64,000 nt of DNA, taken from assembly GCA_002706605.1 (NCBI GenBank), contig PALT01000018.1, forward strand, positions 62,001 to 126,000, given 5' to 3'. Position 1 is the first letter of the stretch; every line of letters begins with the position of its first letter. This document shows positions 43,609 through 52,759 of the stretch, in pieces. Both the position numbers and the translations under genes were made by a program. The notes under the pieces are model-generated. The model was given only the letters and a program-made list of their open reading frames with translations. It was not told where the DNA came from and made no database searches. Source of the stretch: Rhodovulum sp. (lineage in GTDB: Bacteria; Pseudomonadota; Alphaproteobacteria; Rhodobacterales; Rhodobacteraceae).

Positions 43609-44754
43609 ATGCAACGTTTTCCCATTATTATGTCTTTGTTAGTTGCTGCATTTTTGACCGCCGCGCAGGTGTATTTGGAATCGTACACGCGGATTTGGGC
43701 GGTTCTTGCCGGGTTTCTGGCGGGGTTTGCCCTGTATCATGCGGCGTTCGGGTTCGCAGGCGGCTGGCGCCGGTTTGTGACCGAGGGATCGGGGCGCGGC
43801 ATTCGGGCCCAAATGTTACTGATCGCATTGGTCGTACCGGTGAGTTTCACGTTGATTGCGGCAGGAAAAACCGGCGGGTGGGTCGTACCCGTGGGTCCTG
43901 GTTTCCTGTTCGGCGCGGCCGTGTTCGGGGTCGGCATGTCACTGGCCGGTAGCTGTGCCTCGGGCACCCTGTTCGTGGCGGGCGGGGGCAGCACGCGGAT
44001 GATGATCGCGCTGGCGGCCTTTATCACCGGATCGGTTCTGGGCACGGCGCATGTGCCGTTCTGGCTTGGCCTTGGGCAGGGGACGCAGGTGTCCTTCGTG
44101 CGCAACTTTGGCGTCGGGGGCGCGATCGCGATCACCTATGCGATCTGCGGGGCGCTAGTGCTGCTGACCCTGTGGCTAGAGCGTAAATGGAACGTCCAAT
44201 CCGCGCCCGCACCGCGTCTGCGCGACACCCGCCTGTTGCGCGGGCCGTGGCATCCGTGGGTCGGCTCCGTCGCGCTGGCCATCGTGTGCATCATGATCTT
44301 TGTGACCCTGCGCCGCCCGTGGGGCGTGACCGAGGCATTCGCCCTCTGGGGGGCCAAGGTCGGTGTCGCGGCGGGTCTGCCGATTGATCAATGGACCTAT
44401 TGGTCGGGCGGACGTTCGCGACAGCTTGAGGCGACGGTCCTGTCCCACACGACCAGCATCCTGAACTTTGCCCTGATCGCGGGGGCGTTTTGTGCCTCGG
44501 CCGTTCAGGGGCGATTTAAACCCGTTCTGAACCTCAGCACCAAGGACGTCGTGACCGCGGTCATTGGCGGTCTGTTGATGGGATATGGCGCGCGCCTGTC
44601 GTCGGGGTGCAACATCGGCGCGTTCCTAGGCGGCGTCACCAGCGGCAGCCTGCATGGCTGGATCTGGGCGCTGACGGCGTTCCTTGGGTTCGCCGCCGCG
44701 TTGCGTTTGCCGCCGATGGTGATGATGCGGCGTCTTCAGAACGCCCCGTCATAG
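43609..44754 (+). CDS. YeeE/YedE family sulfur-compound transporter
   Basis: 381 residues, about nine to ten membrane segments. Two related halves each contain the family Cys motif: VFGVGMSLAGSCASGTLFVAGGG at about 110-132 and YGARLSSGCNIGAFLGGVTSGSLHGW near 325-350. Members such as TsuA import thiosulfate. ATG 43609 is chosen for the GGAGG 4 bases upstream. The sulfur-carrier (TusA) partner often next to yeeE is not in the neighbourhood. It converges on the ThDP gene, overlapping by 19 bases. Confidence 0.88.
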   Translation: MQRFPIIMSLLVAAFLTAAQVYLESYTRIWAVLAGFLAGFALYHAAFGFAGGWRRFVTEGSGRGIRAQMLLIALVVPVSFTLIAAGKTGGWVVPVGPGFLFGAAVFGVGMSLAGSCASGTLFVAGGGSTRMMIALAAFITGSVLGTAHVPFWLGLGQGTQVSFVRNFGVGGAIAITYAICGALVLLTLWLERKWNVQSAPAPRLRDTRLLRGPWHPWVGSVALAIVCIMIFVTLRRPWGVTEAFALWGAKVGVAAGLPIDQWTYWSGGRSRQLEATVLSHTTSILNFALIAGAFCASAVQGRFKPVLNLSTKDVVTAVIGGLLMGYGARLSSGCNIGAFLGGVTSGSLHGWIWALTAFLGFAAALRLPPMVMMRRLQNAPS

Positions 44755-46349
44755 GCACGCCGCCCGATTTTCGCAGCAATAATGGTGAAGCAGTCTCTGT
44801 TTTGGGCCTCTTCGGCGGCTTGTTTCAGGGCGTTTATCGATTCAACCTCGATCCCGACGCCACCGAACGCCTTGGCCAGCGATACGAAATCGGACCCGCC
44901 GAAATCGACGCCCAGATTGGGCCGCTGGCTGGCGCGCTGCTTCATCTCGATCAGGGTCAGGCTTTCGTCGACCAAGACGCAGACGATGATGTTCAGGCCG
45001 TGATCGCGCAGGCTGGCCAGATCGCCCGCCCCCATTTCCAGACCGCCATCGCCGACAAAGGCCAGAACGGTGCGATCCGGCGCGCCCATCTTGGCCCCAC
45101 CGGCCAGAGGCATCGCGCAGGCCATGGTGCACAGGGCGCTGGATTGCAGCATCCCGCGCGGCTCATAACATTTCCAGATCTGGCTGGCCAAAATGCGGTG
45201 GGCCCCGGAATCCGCCGTGACGATCGTGTCCTCGGGCAGGGCATCGCGCAGGGTATGGAACACCTGATGCGCGCCCCAGTCGGACGGCGCGGCATAGGTG
45301 GCGCTCAGGTCAAGCTTGGCCGTGGCGATGGCGTCACCGGTCCAGCGTCCTTCGGGCAAAACATGCTCTAACCCAGCCAAAGTCGCGGTAATCGACCCTT
45401 TCAACAGATGATCGGCGCGGTGCATCCCATGGGTGCGCAGAACCGGTGTGATGTCGATCACGGTCGTTTCGGGACCCCATGGATCGCGCCAGCCGATGCG
45501 CATTTCAATCGGGTCATACCCCGCCAACAGGATCACATCGGCCTGTTCCATCAGCGGCATCAACACCTTGTCCGCGCGCGGGGACAGACCCGCCCCACCC
45601 AAACACAGGGGATCGCGTTCGTCCATCAATCCCTTGGCCTTATACGTGGTGATCAGGGGGATCGAATGGGCGTTACAGAACGCGGTGATCGCGCCGCCAG
45701 AACCCTCATTCACCGCATCAACGCCGGCGACCATAATCGGCGTTTTCCCGCGGGATAGAGCCTGTTTCGCGGCCTCAAGCGCACCCGCATCGGGCAGACC
45801 GGCCAGATCGCGGGGATAGGCGGCAACGGGGGCCTCATCGGCCAATGCCTCGGCCACGCTGATCGGGACGTCGATATGGACGGGACCGGGTTGGCCGGAC
45901 AGGGCCAGCGCAATCGCCTTTTCCATCACCGCGCCCACGGCGCCGTGGGACAGGCGGAAGCTACCCTTGACGATCGGGCGCATCATGGCCTGATGGTCAA
46001 ACACTTGGTGGGTATAGGTCTCAGCCTCGGCGGCATCGACGCAGCCGGTCAAAAAGATCAACGGCACGCGGTCCTGCATGGCGTTCGCCACAACGTTCAC
46101 GGCGTTCGCCACGCCGGGCCCAAGGGTCGCCACAAGGATCGGCAAACTCCCCGCGCTGTGCCACAGGCCCTCGGCGAAAAAGCCGCCCGCGTTTTCATGA
46201 CGCACAAGCGCGAATTTGATCCCCGCGTTGTCCAGACCCTGCATCAGGCCCAGCACTTCACCCCCGGGGACGCCGAACGCATGGGTTGCGCCCGCACGGG
46301 CCAAGGAGGTGCCGACGATATCCGCGCCGGTGCGTGTGTCTGTGGTCAT
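44736..46349 (-). CDS. ThDP-dependent enzyme, acetolactate-synthase/oxalyl-CoA-decarboxylase superfamily
   Basis: 537 residues. Domain order is N-terminal PYR domain (VRHENAGGFFAEGLWH with the catalytic Glu), central domain, C-terminal PP domain with the ThDP motif FVGDGGLEMGAGDLASLRDHGLNIIVCVLVDE. Its start overlaps the CoA-transferase stop by 4 bases. A CaiB/BaiF transferase plus a ThDP decarboxylase is the layout of oxalate degradation (Frc/Oxc), but the sequence is not clearly Oxc, so a different 2-oxo-acid or acyl-CoA substrate is possible. A DES loop replaces the usual NN in the motif end. Confidence 0.75.
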   Translation of the reverse strand: MTTDTRTGADIVGTSLARAGATHAFGVPGGEVLGLMQGLDNAGIKFALVRHENAGGFFAEGLWHSAGSLPILVATLGPGVANAVNVVANAMQDRVPLIFLTGCVDAAEAETYTHQVFDHQAMMRPIVKGSFRLSHGAVGAVMEKAIALALSGQPGPVHIDVPISVAEALADEAPVAAYPRDLAGLPDAGALEAAKQALSRGKTPIMVAGVDAVNEGSGGAITAFCNAHSIPLITTYKAKGLMDERDPLCLGGAGLSPRADKVLMPLMEQADVILLAGYDPIEMRIGWRDPWGPETTVIDITPVLRTHGMHRADHLLKGSITATLAGLEHVLPEGRWTGDAIATAKLDLSATYAAPSDWGAHQVFHTLRDALPEDTIVTADSGAHRILASQIWKCYEPRGMLQSSALCTMACAMPLAGGAKMGAPDRTVLAFVGDGGLEMGAGDLASLRDHGLNIIVCVLVDESLTLIEMKQRASQRPNLGVDFGGSDFVSLAKAFGGVGIEVESINALKQAAEEAQNRDCFTIIAAKIGRRAYDGAF

Positions 46350-47587
46350 TCGTTCAGCCCGATTATGCCGTCCTTGGCCAGTTGCCCAAGGTCCGTGTCG
46401 TTGAGGTTCAAAATGGATTTCAGCGTCTCGGCCGTGTCCTGCGCCAGAACCGGCGGGGCGCTGTGATAGGTGACGGGGGTGTCGCTCAGCTTGAGCGGAT
46501 TGCCGATCAAATCGACACTATCCTTGCCCGAAAGCGGGTGTGGCAGGGAAATCTTCATCCCGCGCGCGGCGACCTGTTCGCCCTCGAACACCTGTTCCAG
46601 ATCGTTGATTGGACCGGCGGGAATGCCGCGTGTCTCGCATTCCTTGATCCAGAACGCAGAGGGCTGGGCGCGGGTCAGATCGATCAGGATCGGGACCAGG
46701 ACATCGCGGTTGCGTACGCGATCAGCGTTCAGCGCGAAACGGGGATCATCGGCCAGTTCCGATGCGCCCAACAGGTCCACCAACCGCCGGTATTGCCCGT
46801 CATTGCCGACAGCCAGAATGAAATCGCCGTCCGCAGACGGGAAGGTGCCATAGGGCACGATGGTCGGGTGATCGTTGCCGCGCCGCGGGGGCACCTGGCC
46901 ATCGGTCAGATAGCCGACGCCCTGATTGATCAGCCACGACACTTGGGTGTCATAGAGACAGATGTCGATATGCTGGCCCCGTCCGGTTTTGTGGCGGGCC
47001 TGAAGTGCTGCCAGAATGCCGGTCACCGCATACATGCCGCACATCACATCCGCGATGCCGACGCCGACCTTGGTGGGCGGTCCATCGGGAGAGCCGGTCA
47101 GGCTCATGATTCCGGCCTCACCTTGGATCATAAAGTCATATCCGGCGCGATGCGCGTTCGGGCCGGTCTGGCCAAAGCCGGTGATCGAGCAATAGATCAA
47201 ACGCGGATTCAGCTGGGATAGGGTCGCATAATCCAGACCATAGCGTGCCATATCGCCGGTCTTCAGGTTCTCGACCAGAACATCCGCATCGCGCACCATC
47301 TGACGGATCAGGTCCTGACCCTCGGGCACGGCAAAGTTGATCGCGACGGATTTCTTGTTGCGGTTCGCGCAGAGATAATAGGCGCTCTCGGTTGTCTCCG
47401 CGCCGTCCGCGTCCAGCACAAACGGCGGTCCCCATTTGCGGGTGTCATCGCCGACGCCGGGGCGTTCGATCTTGATCACTTCGGCCCCGAGATCGGCCAA
47501 GGTTTGCGTCGCCGTCGGGCCCGCCAAAATCCGCGACAGGTCCAGAACGCGAATACCGCCCAATGCGGTGCTATTCGGATCACTCAT
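46346..47587 (-). CDS. CaiB/BaiF (class III) CoA-transferase
   Basis: 413 residues. N-terminal VLDLSRILAGPTATQTLADLGAEVIKIERPGVGDDTRKWGPPF is the family signature, and GSPDGPPTKVGVGIADVMCGMYAVTGILAAL carries the catalytic Asp in the position of formyl-CoA transferase Asp169. It is the upstream gene of a two-gene unit with the ThDP enzyme. Likely activates an acid to its CoA ester for the partner enzyme. Substrate cannot be deduced. Confidence 0.88.
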   Translation of the reverse strand: MSDPNSTALGGIRVLDLSRILAGPTATQTLADLGAEVIKIERPGVGDDTRKWGPPFVLDADGAETTESAYYLCANRNKKSVAINFAVPEGQDLIRQMVRDADVLVENLKTGDMARYGLDYATLSQLNPRLIYCSITGFGQTGPNAHRAGYDFMIQGEAGIMSLTGSPDGPPTKVGVGIADVMCGMYAVTGILAALQARHKTGRGQHIDICLYDTQVSWLINQGVGYLTDGQVPPRRGNDHPTIVPYGTFPSADGDFILAVGNDGQYRRLVDLLGASELADDPRFALNADRVRNRDVLVPILIDLTRAQPSAFWIKECETRGIPAGPINDLEQVFEGEQVAARGMKISLPHPLSGKDSVDLIGNPLKLSDTPVTYHSAPPVLAQDTAETLKSILNLNDTDLGQLAKDGIIGLNE

Positions 47588-47654
47588 TTGAATATCTTTG
47601 CATTATCTGATGTGCGCCAAAACACACCAGACCACCCCGTCTCGCCAAGTGCAA

Positions 47655-47683
47655 CCACCGCCCGACCCCATACCGGGCGGTGG
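47655..47683 (-). terminator. Hairpin downstream of YHS gene
   Basis: A perfect 10-base stem (CCACCGCCCG / CGGGCGGTGG) with a 9-base loop lies 14 bases downstream of the YHS stop (minus strand). It precedes the CoA-transferase promoter region. No T run, so perhaps weak or Rho-assisted. Confidence 0.6.
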
Positions 47684-47696
47684 GCCGTTTGTCGCC

Positions 47697-48221
47697 TTAG
47701 TGGGTCAGAGGACCGGGCGACGTGTACTGGGGAATGGTGTTTTCCGATGCCGGTGCCGGCTCCAGACCGCCATCCCAGTTTGCATCAGCCTTAACGATGT
47801 TGCCGGGGATGTCTTCTTCCCAGAAACCAACGACGTTTTTGGTGATGTTCAGGTACAGTTTGTCGTCAACGATCCGCCACAGGTGCGGGTTGCCGGGAAC
47901 CTTGCCGCCCTGAGCAGCACCATAGGCACAGTGGCCGTCGAACTGGGGTGCGTATTTTTCGGGATCGGCTTCGAATGCAGCCAGGTTGTCAGCCGACGAG
48001 AACGCGAATTTCGCACCGTTGTATTCGGTGACGTAATCGACGGACCCACGGACAGCTTCGGTTTGGGCGGTGCCAACTGCGGATTGGGGCAGCGAGAAAT
48101 ACGCAACAACGTCGTAACCCGAAACGGCATAGCCCGTTTCGTCCACGTATTGATCGCCTGCAAAGGCAGCCGTCGAGATCAGCATCGAAGCCAATGCACC
48201 AGCGATGGTAAACTTACGCAT
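47697..48221 (-). CDS. Secreted YHS-domain protein
   Basis: 174 residues. A signal peptide (about residues 1-21, LASMLISTAAFA) is followed by a YHS-like segment: GYDVVAYFSLPQSAVGT ... VTEYNGAKFAFSSADNLAAFEADPEKYAPQFDGHCAYGAAQGGKVPGNPHLWRI. The domain is thought to bind metal or Cu; here a single HC pair is present. ATG 48221 is chosen because it gives the signal peptide; the frame stays open to 48407. It stands alone and is divergent from the MOSC gene with 184 bases between. Confidence 0.85.
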   Translation of the reverse strand: MRKFTIAGALASMLISTAAFAGDQYVDETGYAVSGYDVVAYFSLPQSAVGTAQTEAVRGSVDYVTEYNGAKFAFSSADNLAAFEADPEKYAPQFDGHCAYGAAQGGKVPGNPHLWRIVDDKLYLNITKNVVGFWEEDIPGNIVKADANWDGGLEPAPASENTIPQYTSPGPLTH

Positions 48222-48405
48222 ATTCAGTCCTTTCAAGGTAGGCGTCTCTGTATTCAGCAAAATTGCTAGCACCAAGATTGTGCGCGAGTCCCGATTTGAA
48301 ACCGGACCTTGCAGAGTTGTGAAAACGGGCCGGATTTTCGTGATCGAGTGTTTCAGACCCCGTTTGGGCGTTGATGCACATGTCAGTGGCCGATAGCGTC
48401 GCGGC

Positions 48406-49083
48406 ATGAAACACGCAGAACTGCTCTCAATCTACATTGGTCGTGTGGCCAACCCATGGCCCGGAAAAGAGGCCAGCGCGATTGGCAAGACACTGGTCAC
48501 CGGCGCGCAATCCCTGATGTCTGAGGGGCTTGTCGGCGATCAACAGGCCGATCGATCCGTGCACGGCGGACCGGATAAGGCCGTGCATGTCTATTGCGCC
48601 GCGCATTATCCTGTTTGGCGCGACGAACTGGGTCGCGATGATATGGTTCCGGGCCGCTTTGGGGAGAATTTCGCGGTTTCGGAGTGGAGCGAACACGATG
48701 TCTGTATCGGTGATGTGTTCACGATCGGCACGGCGACGGTCCAGATTTCTCAGGGGCGACAGCCGTGTTGGAAACTGGCAATGCACACCGGCAATGACCG
48801 CATGGCCTATCTGTTTCAAACCACCGGACGGACGGGATGGTATTTTCGTGTGTTAGAGACCGGAGAGGTCGCGGCGGGGGATCAATTCACCCTGATCGAT
48901 CGCCCCTGTCCCGATTGGTCCGTGGCGGATGTGACCCGTGCGCGCCTAACCCGTAAGGTATCGACGGCGGACGCAAAAACCTTGTCTAACCTGCCTGAAT
49001 TGGCCGATGACTGGCGTCGGGCCTTTGCGCGGTTCGCCGGTGGGGATGTTGCCGAGGATACGTCGAAACGCCTTGGCGGCTAA
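48406..49083 (+). CDS. MOSC-domain protein (YiiM-like)
   Basis: 225 residues. N-terminal MOSC beta-domain with LVGDQQADRSVHGGPDKAVHVY and RFGENFAVSEWSEHDVCIGDVFTIGTATVQISQGRQPCWKL, the family pattern with the conserved Cys at residue 121. YiiM in E. coli detoxifies N-hydroxylated compounds using molybdenum cofactor. C-terminal 70 residues form the YiiM helical tail. Monocistronic between divergent YHS and phoX. Confidence 0.87.
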   Translation: MKHAELLSIYIGRVANPWPGKEASAIGKTLVTGAQSLMSEGLVGDQQADRSVHGGPDKAVHVYCAAHYPVWRDELGRDDMVPGRFGENFAVSEWSEHDVCIGDVFTIGTATVQISQGRQPCWKLAMHTGNDRMAYLFQTTGRTGWYFRVLETGEVAAGDQFTLIDRPCPDWSVADVTRARLTRKVSTADAKTLSNLPELADDWRRAFARFAGGDVAEDTSKRLGG

Positions 49084-49220
49084 TCGGTCCACGGCGGGAA
49101 ATTGCCCGTCATCCCTGCGTTACAAATCTGCCACTGAACTGTGACGGACCGCCCCTAGCGTGGCGCGGAATCGGCGAACCCCCGTTCGCCGGACCCCGCT
49201 TATGCCAGGAGATTTCGCAT

Positions 49221-51101
49221 ATGGATATTAAATCGACCGTCGACCTTAGCTGGGACGAATTTGATGAATTGCGCCAACCGCGCGCCGAACAATCCGACTT
49301 TGACGCCGTTGTAGATCGCGCGATTTCGCGCCGCGGTTTCCTTGGTGGTGTGTTGGCGTTCGGTTCGGGTGCGGCTGTGTTTGGCAGTGGCGTTCTGGGC
49401 AGCGCAACCTCGGCCCGCGCGGCGTCGGCGGTGTTCGGGTTTGAACCCATCGGGATCGCAACCGATTTCGACATCCATGTGCCTGCTGGCTACGAATGGC
49501 GCCCCTTGGTCCGTTGGGGCGACGCGCTGTTCTCCGAGGCAGAAAATGCCTATTCCGCCGTTGATGGCGTTCCGGCAGATATGTCGGACAAGGTATTTGG
49601 CGAAAACACCGACGGCATGGAGACGTTTGAAAAAGACGGTCACGTCCTATTGGCGATCAACTCGGAATACGTAAACCCGAAGATCAACCTGCCCGCCGAG
49701 GCCGAGGGCGTTCCGCAAACCGCCGAGCAGGTTCAGATGCTGAAGAACATGCAGGGCGTCACGGTTGTTGAGGTCGCCGATCAGGGCGATGGTTGGCGCG
49801 TTGTGGTGGACAGCCCGTTCAACCGCCGCATCACCCATGACACCCCGATGACCATGTCCGGCCCTGCCGCCGGTAGCGATCTGGTCAAAACCAACGCCGA
49901 TCCCGCTGGCATGTCGCCGCTGGGCACGATGAACAACTGTGGGTCGGGCAAGACCCTTTGGGGCACCTATCTGACCTGCGAAGAGAACTTTAACGGTTAT
50001 TTCGGCACCACGCAGGAGCGTGAAGCGACTGCCGAGGAAAAGCGGTACGGTATCGGCGGCGAAGGTCGCTATGCCTATGAAAAGTTCGATCCGCGCTATG
50101 ACCTGTCGGTTGAACCGAATGAACCGCACCGCCACGGCTGGATCACCGAAATCGACCCGACCGACCCGAACAGCACGCCGGTGAAACACACTGCGCTGGG
50201 CCGGTTCAAACACGAAAACGCCGAGATGGTTCAGGCCGCCGATGGCCGTATCGTGGTCTACATGGGCGACGATGAACGCGGTGAGTTCATGTACAAATAC
50301 GTCTCGAACGGCACATGGGCACCGGGTCAGCCGACCGAGGGTCTGTTGTCGGACGGCACCCTGTACGTGGCCAAGTTCCACGATGATCAGACCGGTGAAT
50401 GGCTGGCCCTGACGCCGGAAACCACCGGCATGTCGATTGAGGACATTCTGGTGTTCTCGCGTCTGGCTGGGTCCAAGGTTGGCGCGACCACGATGGACCG
50501 TCCCGAATGGATCGCCGCCCACCCGCATCGGGCCGAGGCCTATTGCGCCCTGACCAACAACAAAAACCGTGGTGTTAAAACCAACGCCGGTGGTGATGAG
50601 ACGCCCGTCGGTGGTCCGAACCCGCGCGAAACCAACCGTTACGGTCAAATCGTGCGCTGGAAACCCGAGGGGGGCGATCACGGCGCGGCCAAGTTTGCGT
50701 GGGATCTCTACGTGATGGCCGGCAACCCCGACGTTTACGACAACGCCTATGGCGGGTCGGACAACGTGACGGCGGGCAACATGTTCAATTCGCCCGACGG
50801 GATGGCGTTCTCGTCCGACGGGTTGCTGTGGATCCAGACCGATGGCGACGACAGCAACGAAGGTGACTTTGCCGGTATGGGCAACAACCAGATGCTGGTC
50901 GGCGATCCCGATACGGGTGAGATCGCGCGCTTTTTGACCGCGCCGAACGGGGCTGAGGTAACCGGCCTGACATGGACGCCGGATCGCAAGGTCGCGTTTG
51001 TCGGCATTCAGCACCCCGGCGGCCACTGGCCCGATGGTGAGGGCAAGCCGCGCTCGTCCGTGATCGCCGTATGGCGTCAGGATGGGGCCGTTTTCGGTTA
51101 A
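49221..51101 (+). CDS. phoX: PhoX-family phosphatase, Tat-exported
   Basis: 626 residues. A twin-arginine signal (AISRRGFLGGVLAFGSGAAVFG, R37/R38) gives export in folded form. PhoX-type motifs are MNNCGSGKTLWGTYLTCEENFNGYFG, RHGWITEIDPTDPNSTPVKHTALGRFKHENAEM, VVYMGDDERGEFMYKYVS, and RFLTAPNGAEVTGLTWTPDRKVAFVGIQHPGGHWPD. Homologues are calcium- and iron-dependent phosphatases, common in marine bacteria under phosphate limitation. A strong hairpin follows. No Pho box identified. Confidence 0.92.
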   Translation: MDIKSTVDLSWDEFDELRQPRAEQSDFDAVVDRAISRRGFLGGVLAFGSGAAVFGSGVLGSATSARAASAVFGFEPIGIATDFDIHVPAGYEWRPLVRWGDALFSEAENAYSAVDGVPADMSDKVFGENTDGMETFEKDGHVLLAINSEYVNPKINLPAEAEGVPQTAEQVQMLKNMQGVTVVEVADQGDGWRVVVDSPFNRRITHDTPMTMSGPAAGSDLVKTNADPAGMSPLGTMNNCGSGKTLWGTYLTCEENFNGYFGTTQEREATAEEKRYGIGGEGRYAYEKFDPRYDLSVEPNEPHRHGWITEIDPTDPNSTPVKHTALGRFKHENAEMVQAADGRIVVYMGDDERGEFMYKYVSNGTWAPGQPTEGLLSDGTLYVAKFHDDQTGEWLALTPETTGMSIEDILVFSRLAGSKVGATTMDRPEWIAAHPHRAEAYCALTNNKNRGVKTNAGGDETPVGGPNPRETNRYGQIVRWKPEGGDHGAAKFAWDLYVMAGNPDVYDNAYGGSDNVTAGNMFNSPDGMAFSSDGLLWIQTDGDDSNEGDFAGMGNNQMLVGDPDTGEIARFLTAPNGAEVTGLTWTPDRKVAFVGIQHPGGHWPDGEGKPRSSVIAVWRQDGAVFG

Positions 51102-51123
51102 TCCCCACGGAATAGACACGAAA

Positions 51124-51153
51124 AAACCGGCGTCCCGATTGGGGCGCCGGTTT
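51124..51153 (+). terminator. Two-way hairpin terminator after phoX
   Basis: A 13-base stem (AAACCGGCGTCCC / GGGGCGCCGGTTT, with one T-G pair) around a GATT loop. It lies between the convergent phoX and aminotransferase stops and has A and T ends, giving a terminator in both directions. Confidence 0.85.
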
Positions 51154-51170
51154 GCATTTTAGACCCTGTT

Positions 51171-52541
51171 TTAGCCCAAGACGGACTTTACGGCCTTGGT
51201 CGTGGCATCCACGATGATGTCCGCCTCACCCTCGGTCAGGCAGAACGGCGGCGCAAAGCCAAGGATATCACCCTGCGGCATTGCACGCCCGATCACGCCA
51301 TGAGTTGCCAGAGCACCGGCAATCTGCGGCCCGATCTTGTCGCCCGCGTCATAGAAGGTGCGCTTGTCCTTATCCGCGACGAACTCAACGGCGCAGAGCA
51401 TGCCTTCACCGCGGATATCGCCGACATGGGGGTGATCGCCCAAGGCGTCCTTCATCGCGGCGTTCAGATAGGCCCCGACAGAGCCTGCGTGCGACACAAG
51501 GCTGAGTTCATCCAGCAGTTTCAGGTTCGCCACACCGGCCGCCGCGCCAATTGGGTGCGCGGAATAGGTCCAGCCATGCCCGATGGGACCGTTTTCATCG
51601 GTTCCCTGTTCCAGAACCTTCCACATCTTGTCCGACACGATGCTGCCCGAAAGGGGGGCATAGGCGGATGTCAGACCCTTGGCGATGGTGATCAGGTCGG
51701 GCTTCATCCCGTAGTGGGTGCTGCCAAACATGCTGCCCAGACGGCCAAAGCCAGTGACGACCTCATCCGCGACCAACAGGATGTCGTGTTTTGCCAGAAC
51801 GGCCTGAATCGCGTCCCAGTATCCGGCGGGCGGGGGGACGATGCCGCCGGTGCCCAGAACCGGCTCGCCGATAAAGGCGGCGATGGTATCCGCGCCTTCG
51901 CGTTCGATCAGCGCCTCAAGCTCGGCCACGCAATGGGCGACGAACTGTTCCTCGGACATATCCAGATCATCGCGACGGAAGTAATACGGCGCCTCGGTAT
52001 GGATCACCTGCGCCAGCGGCAGGTCGAATTTCTGGTGGAATAGACCCAAACCGGTCAGCGATCCGGTCATCAACCCCGACCCGTGATACCCGCGCCAGCG
52101 CGAGATGATCTTTTTCTTTTCCGGACGGCCAAGGATGTTGTTGTAGTACCAGATCAGCTTGACGTTGGTTTCGTTCGCATCCGACCCCGACAGGCCGAAA
52201 TACACCTTGGACATATGGTCGGGCGCGCGGTCCAGAACCATTTTCGACAGGGTGATCGATGCCTCGGTGCCGTGGCCGACATAGGCGTGATAGTAGGCCA
52301 GTTCGCGCGCCTGATCCGCAATCGCCTCTGCGATGTCCTGACGGCCATAGCCGACGTTCACACAGTACAGGCCCGCAAACCCGTCCAGTAGGCGGTTGCC
52401 GTCGCGATCCTCAATATACACGCCACTTGCGGTCTGGACGATCCGGCTGGGGCTTTCGCCACGGGTATGTTGGGCCAGATGGGTCGAGGGATGAAAGAAA
52501 TTCTCGCGGTCCCATTTATCGAGCTGATCGTTGGTAAGCAT
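51171..52541 (-). CDS. Class III aminotransferase
   Basis: PLP aminotransferase of the omega-amino-acid:pyruvate type, 456 residues. Motifs: LLDGFAGLYCVNVGYGRQDIAEAIADQA, GLSGSDANETNVKLIWYYNNILG, the cofactor loop DILLVADEVVTGFGRLGSMFG and the PLP lysine in LITIAKGLTSAYAPLSGSIV. It is divergent from the ectoine-hydrolase-like gene and shares a control region with two palindromes. In ectoine catabolism a class III transaminase (DoeD) follows deacetylation; the role here is inferred from neighbours. Substrate unproven. Confidence 0.85.
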   Translation of the reverse strand: MLTNDQLDKWDRENFFHPSTHLAQHTRGESPSRIVQTASGVYIEDRDGNRLLDGFAGLYCVNVGYGRQDIAEAIADQARELAYYHAYVGHGTEASITLSKMVLDRAPDHMSKVYFGLSGSDANETNVKLIWYYNNILGRPEKKKIISRWRGYHGSGLMTGSLTGLGLFHQKFDLPLAQVIHTEAPYYFRRDDLDMSEEQFVAHCVAELEALIEREGADTIAAFIGEPVLGTGGIVPPPAGYWDAIQAVLAKHDILLVADEVVTGFGRLGSMFGSTHYGMKPDLITIAKGLTSAYAPLSGSIVSDKMWKVLEQGTDENGPIGHGWTYSAHPIGAAAGVANLKLLDELSLVSHAGSVGAYLNAAMKDALGDHPHVGDIRGEGMLCAVEFVADKDKRTFYDAGDKIGPQIAGALATHGVIGRAMPQGDILGFAPPFCLTEGEADIIVDATTKAVKSVLG

Positions 52542-52630
52542 CGACGATCCTTAAGTTTAAGCAGGTGACAGAAAACGGGGCCATGGCGGACGATTTGCAA
52601 TTGACGCGCCAGTCAAAAAGCCCCTCAATG

Positions 52631-52640
52631 TTGTGTACAA
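52631..52640 (+). promoter_or_regulatory. Candidate GntR/FCD operator 1
   Basis: TTGTGTACAA is an inverted repeat (TTGT-GT-ACAA), extended by one matching base on each side to GTTGT-GT-ACAAC. It lies 90 bases upstream of the aminotransferase start in the divergent control region. It matches operator 2 closely. FCD-type GntR regulators often bind TTGTnnACAA-like sites. Binding by the gene product at 55107 is inferred. Confidence 0.5.
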
Positions 52641-52734
52641 CACACGCGGGCGCCGACCGAAGTCAAGTCAGAAACACGCTATTTCACCCGAAACTGGGGG
52701 TATCAACGTGCGGTTGCGCGAATTGGCGGGGGTG

Positions 52735-52744
52735 TTGTGCACAA
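52735..52744 (+). promoter_or_regulatory. Candidate GntR/FCD operator 2
   Basis: TTGTGCACAA is a perfect palindrome, preceded by GTG like operator 1 (TTGTGnACAA in both). It is 104 bases from operator 1 (start to start) and 15 bases upstream of the M24 hydrolase ATG, where it could block transcription of that gene. Sequence match only. Confidence 0.5.
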
Positions 52745-52759
52745 ATATTGGGGAACACC

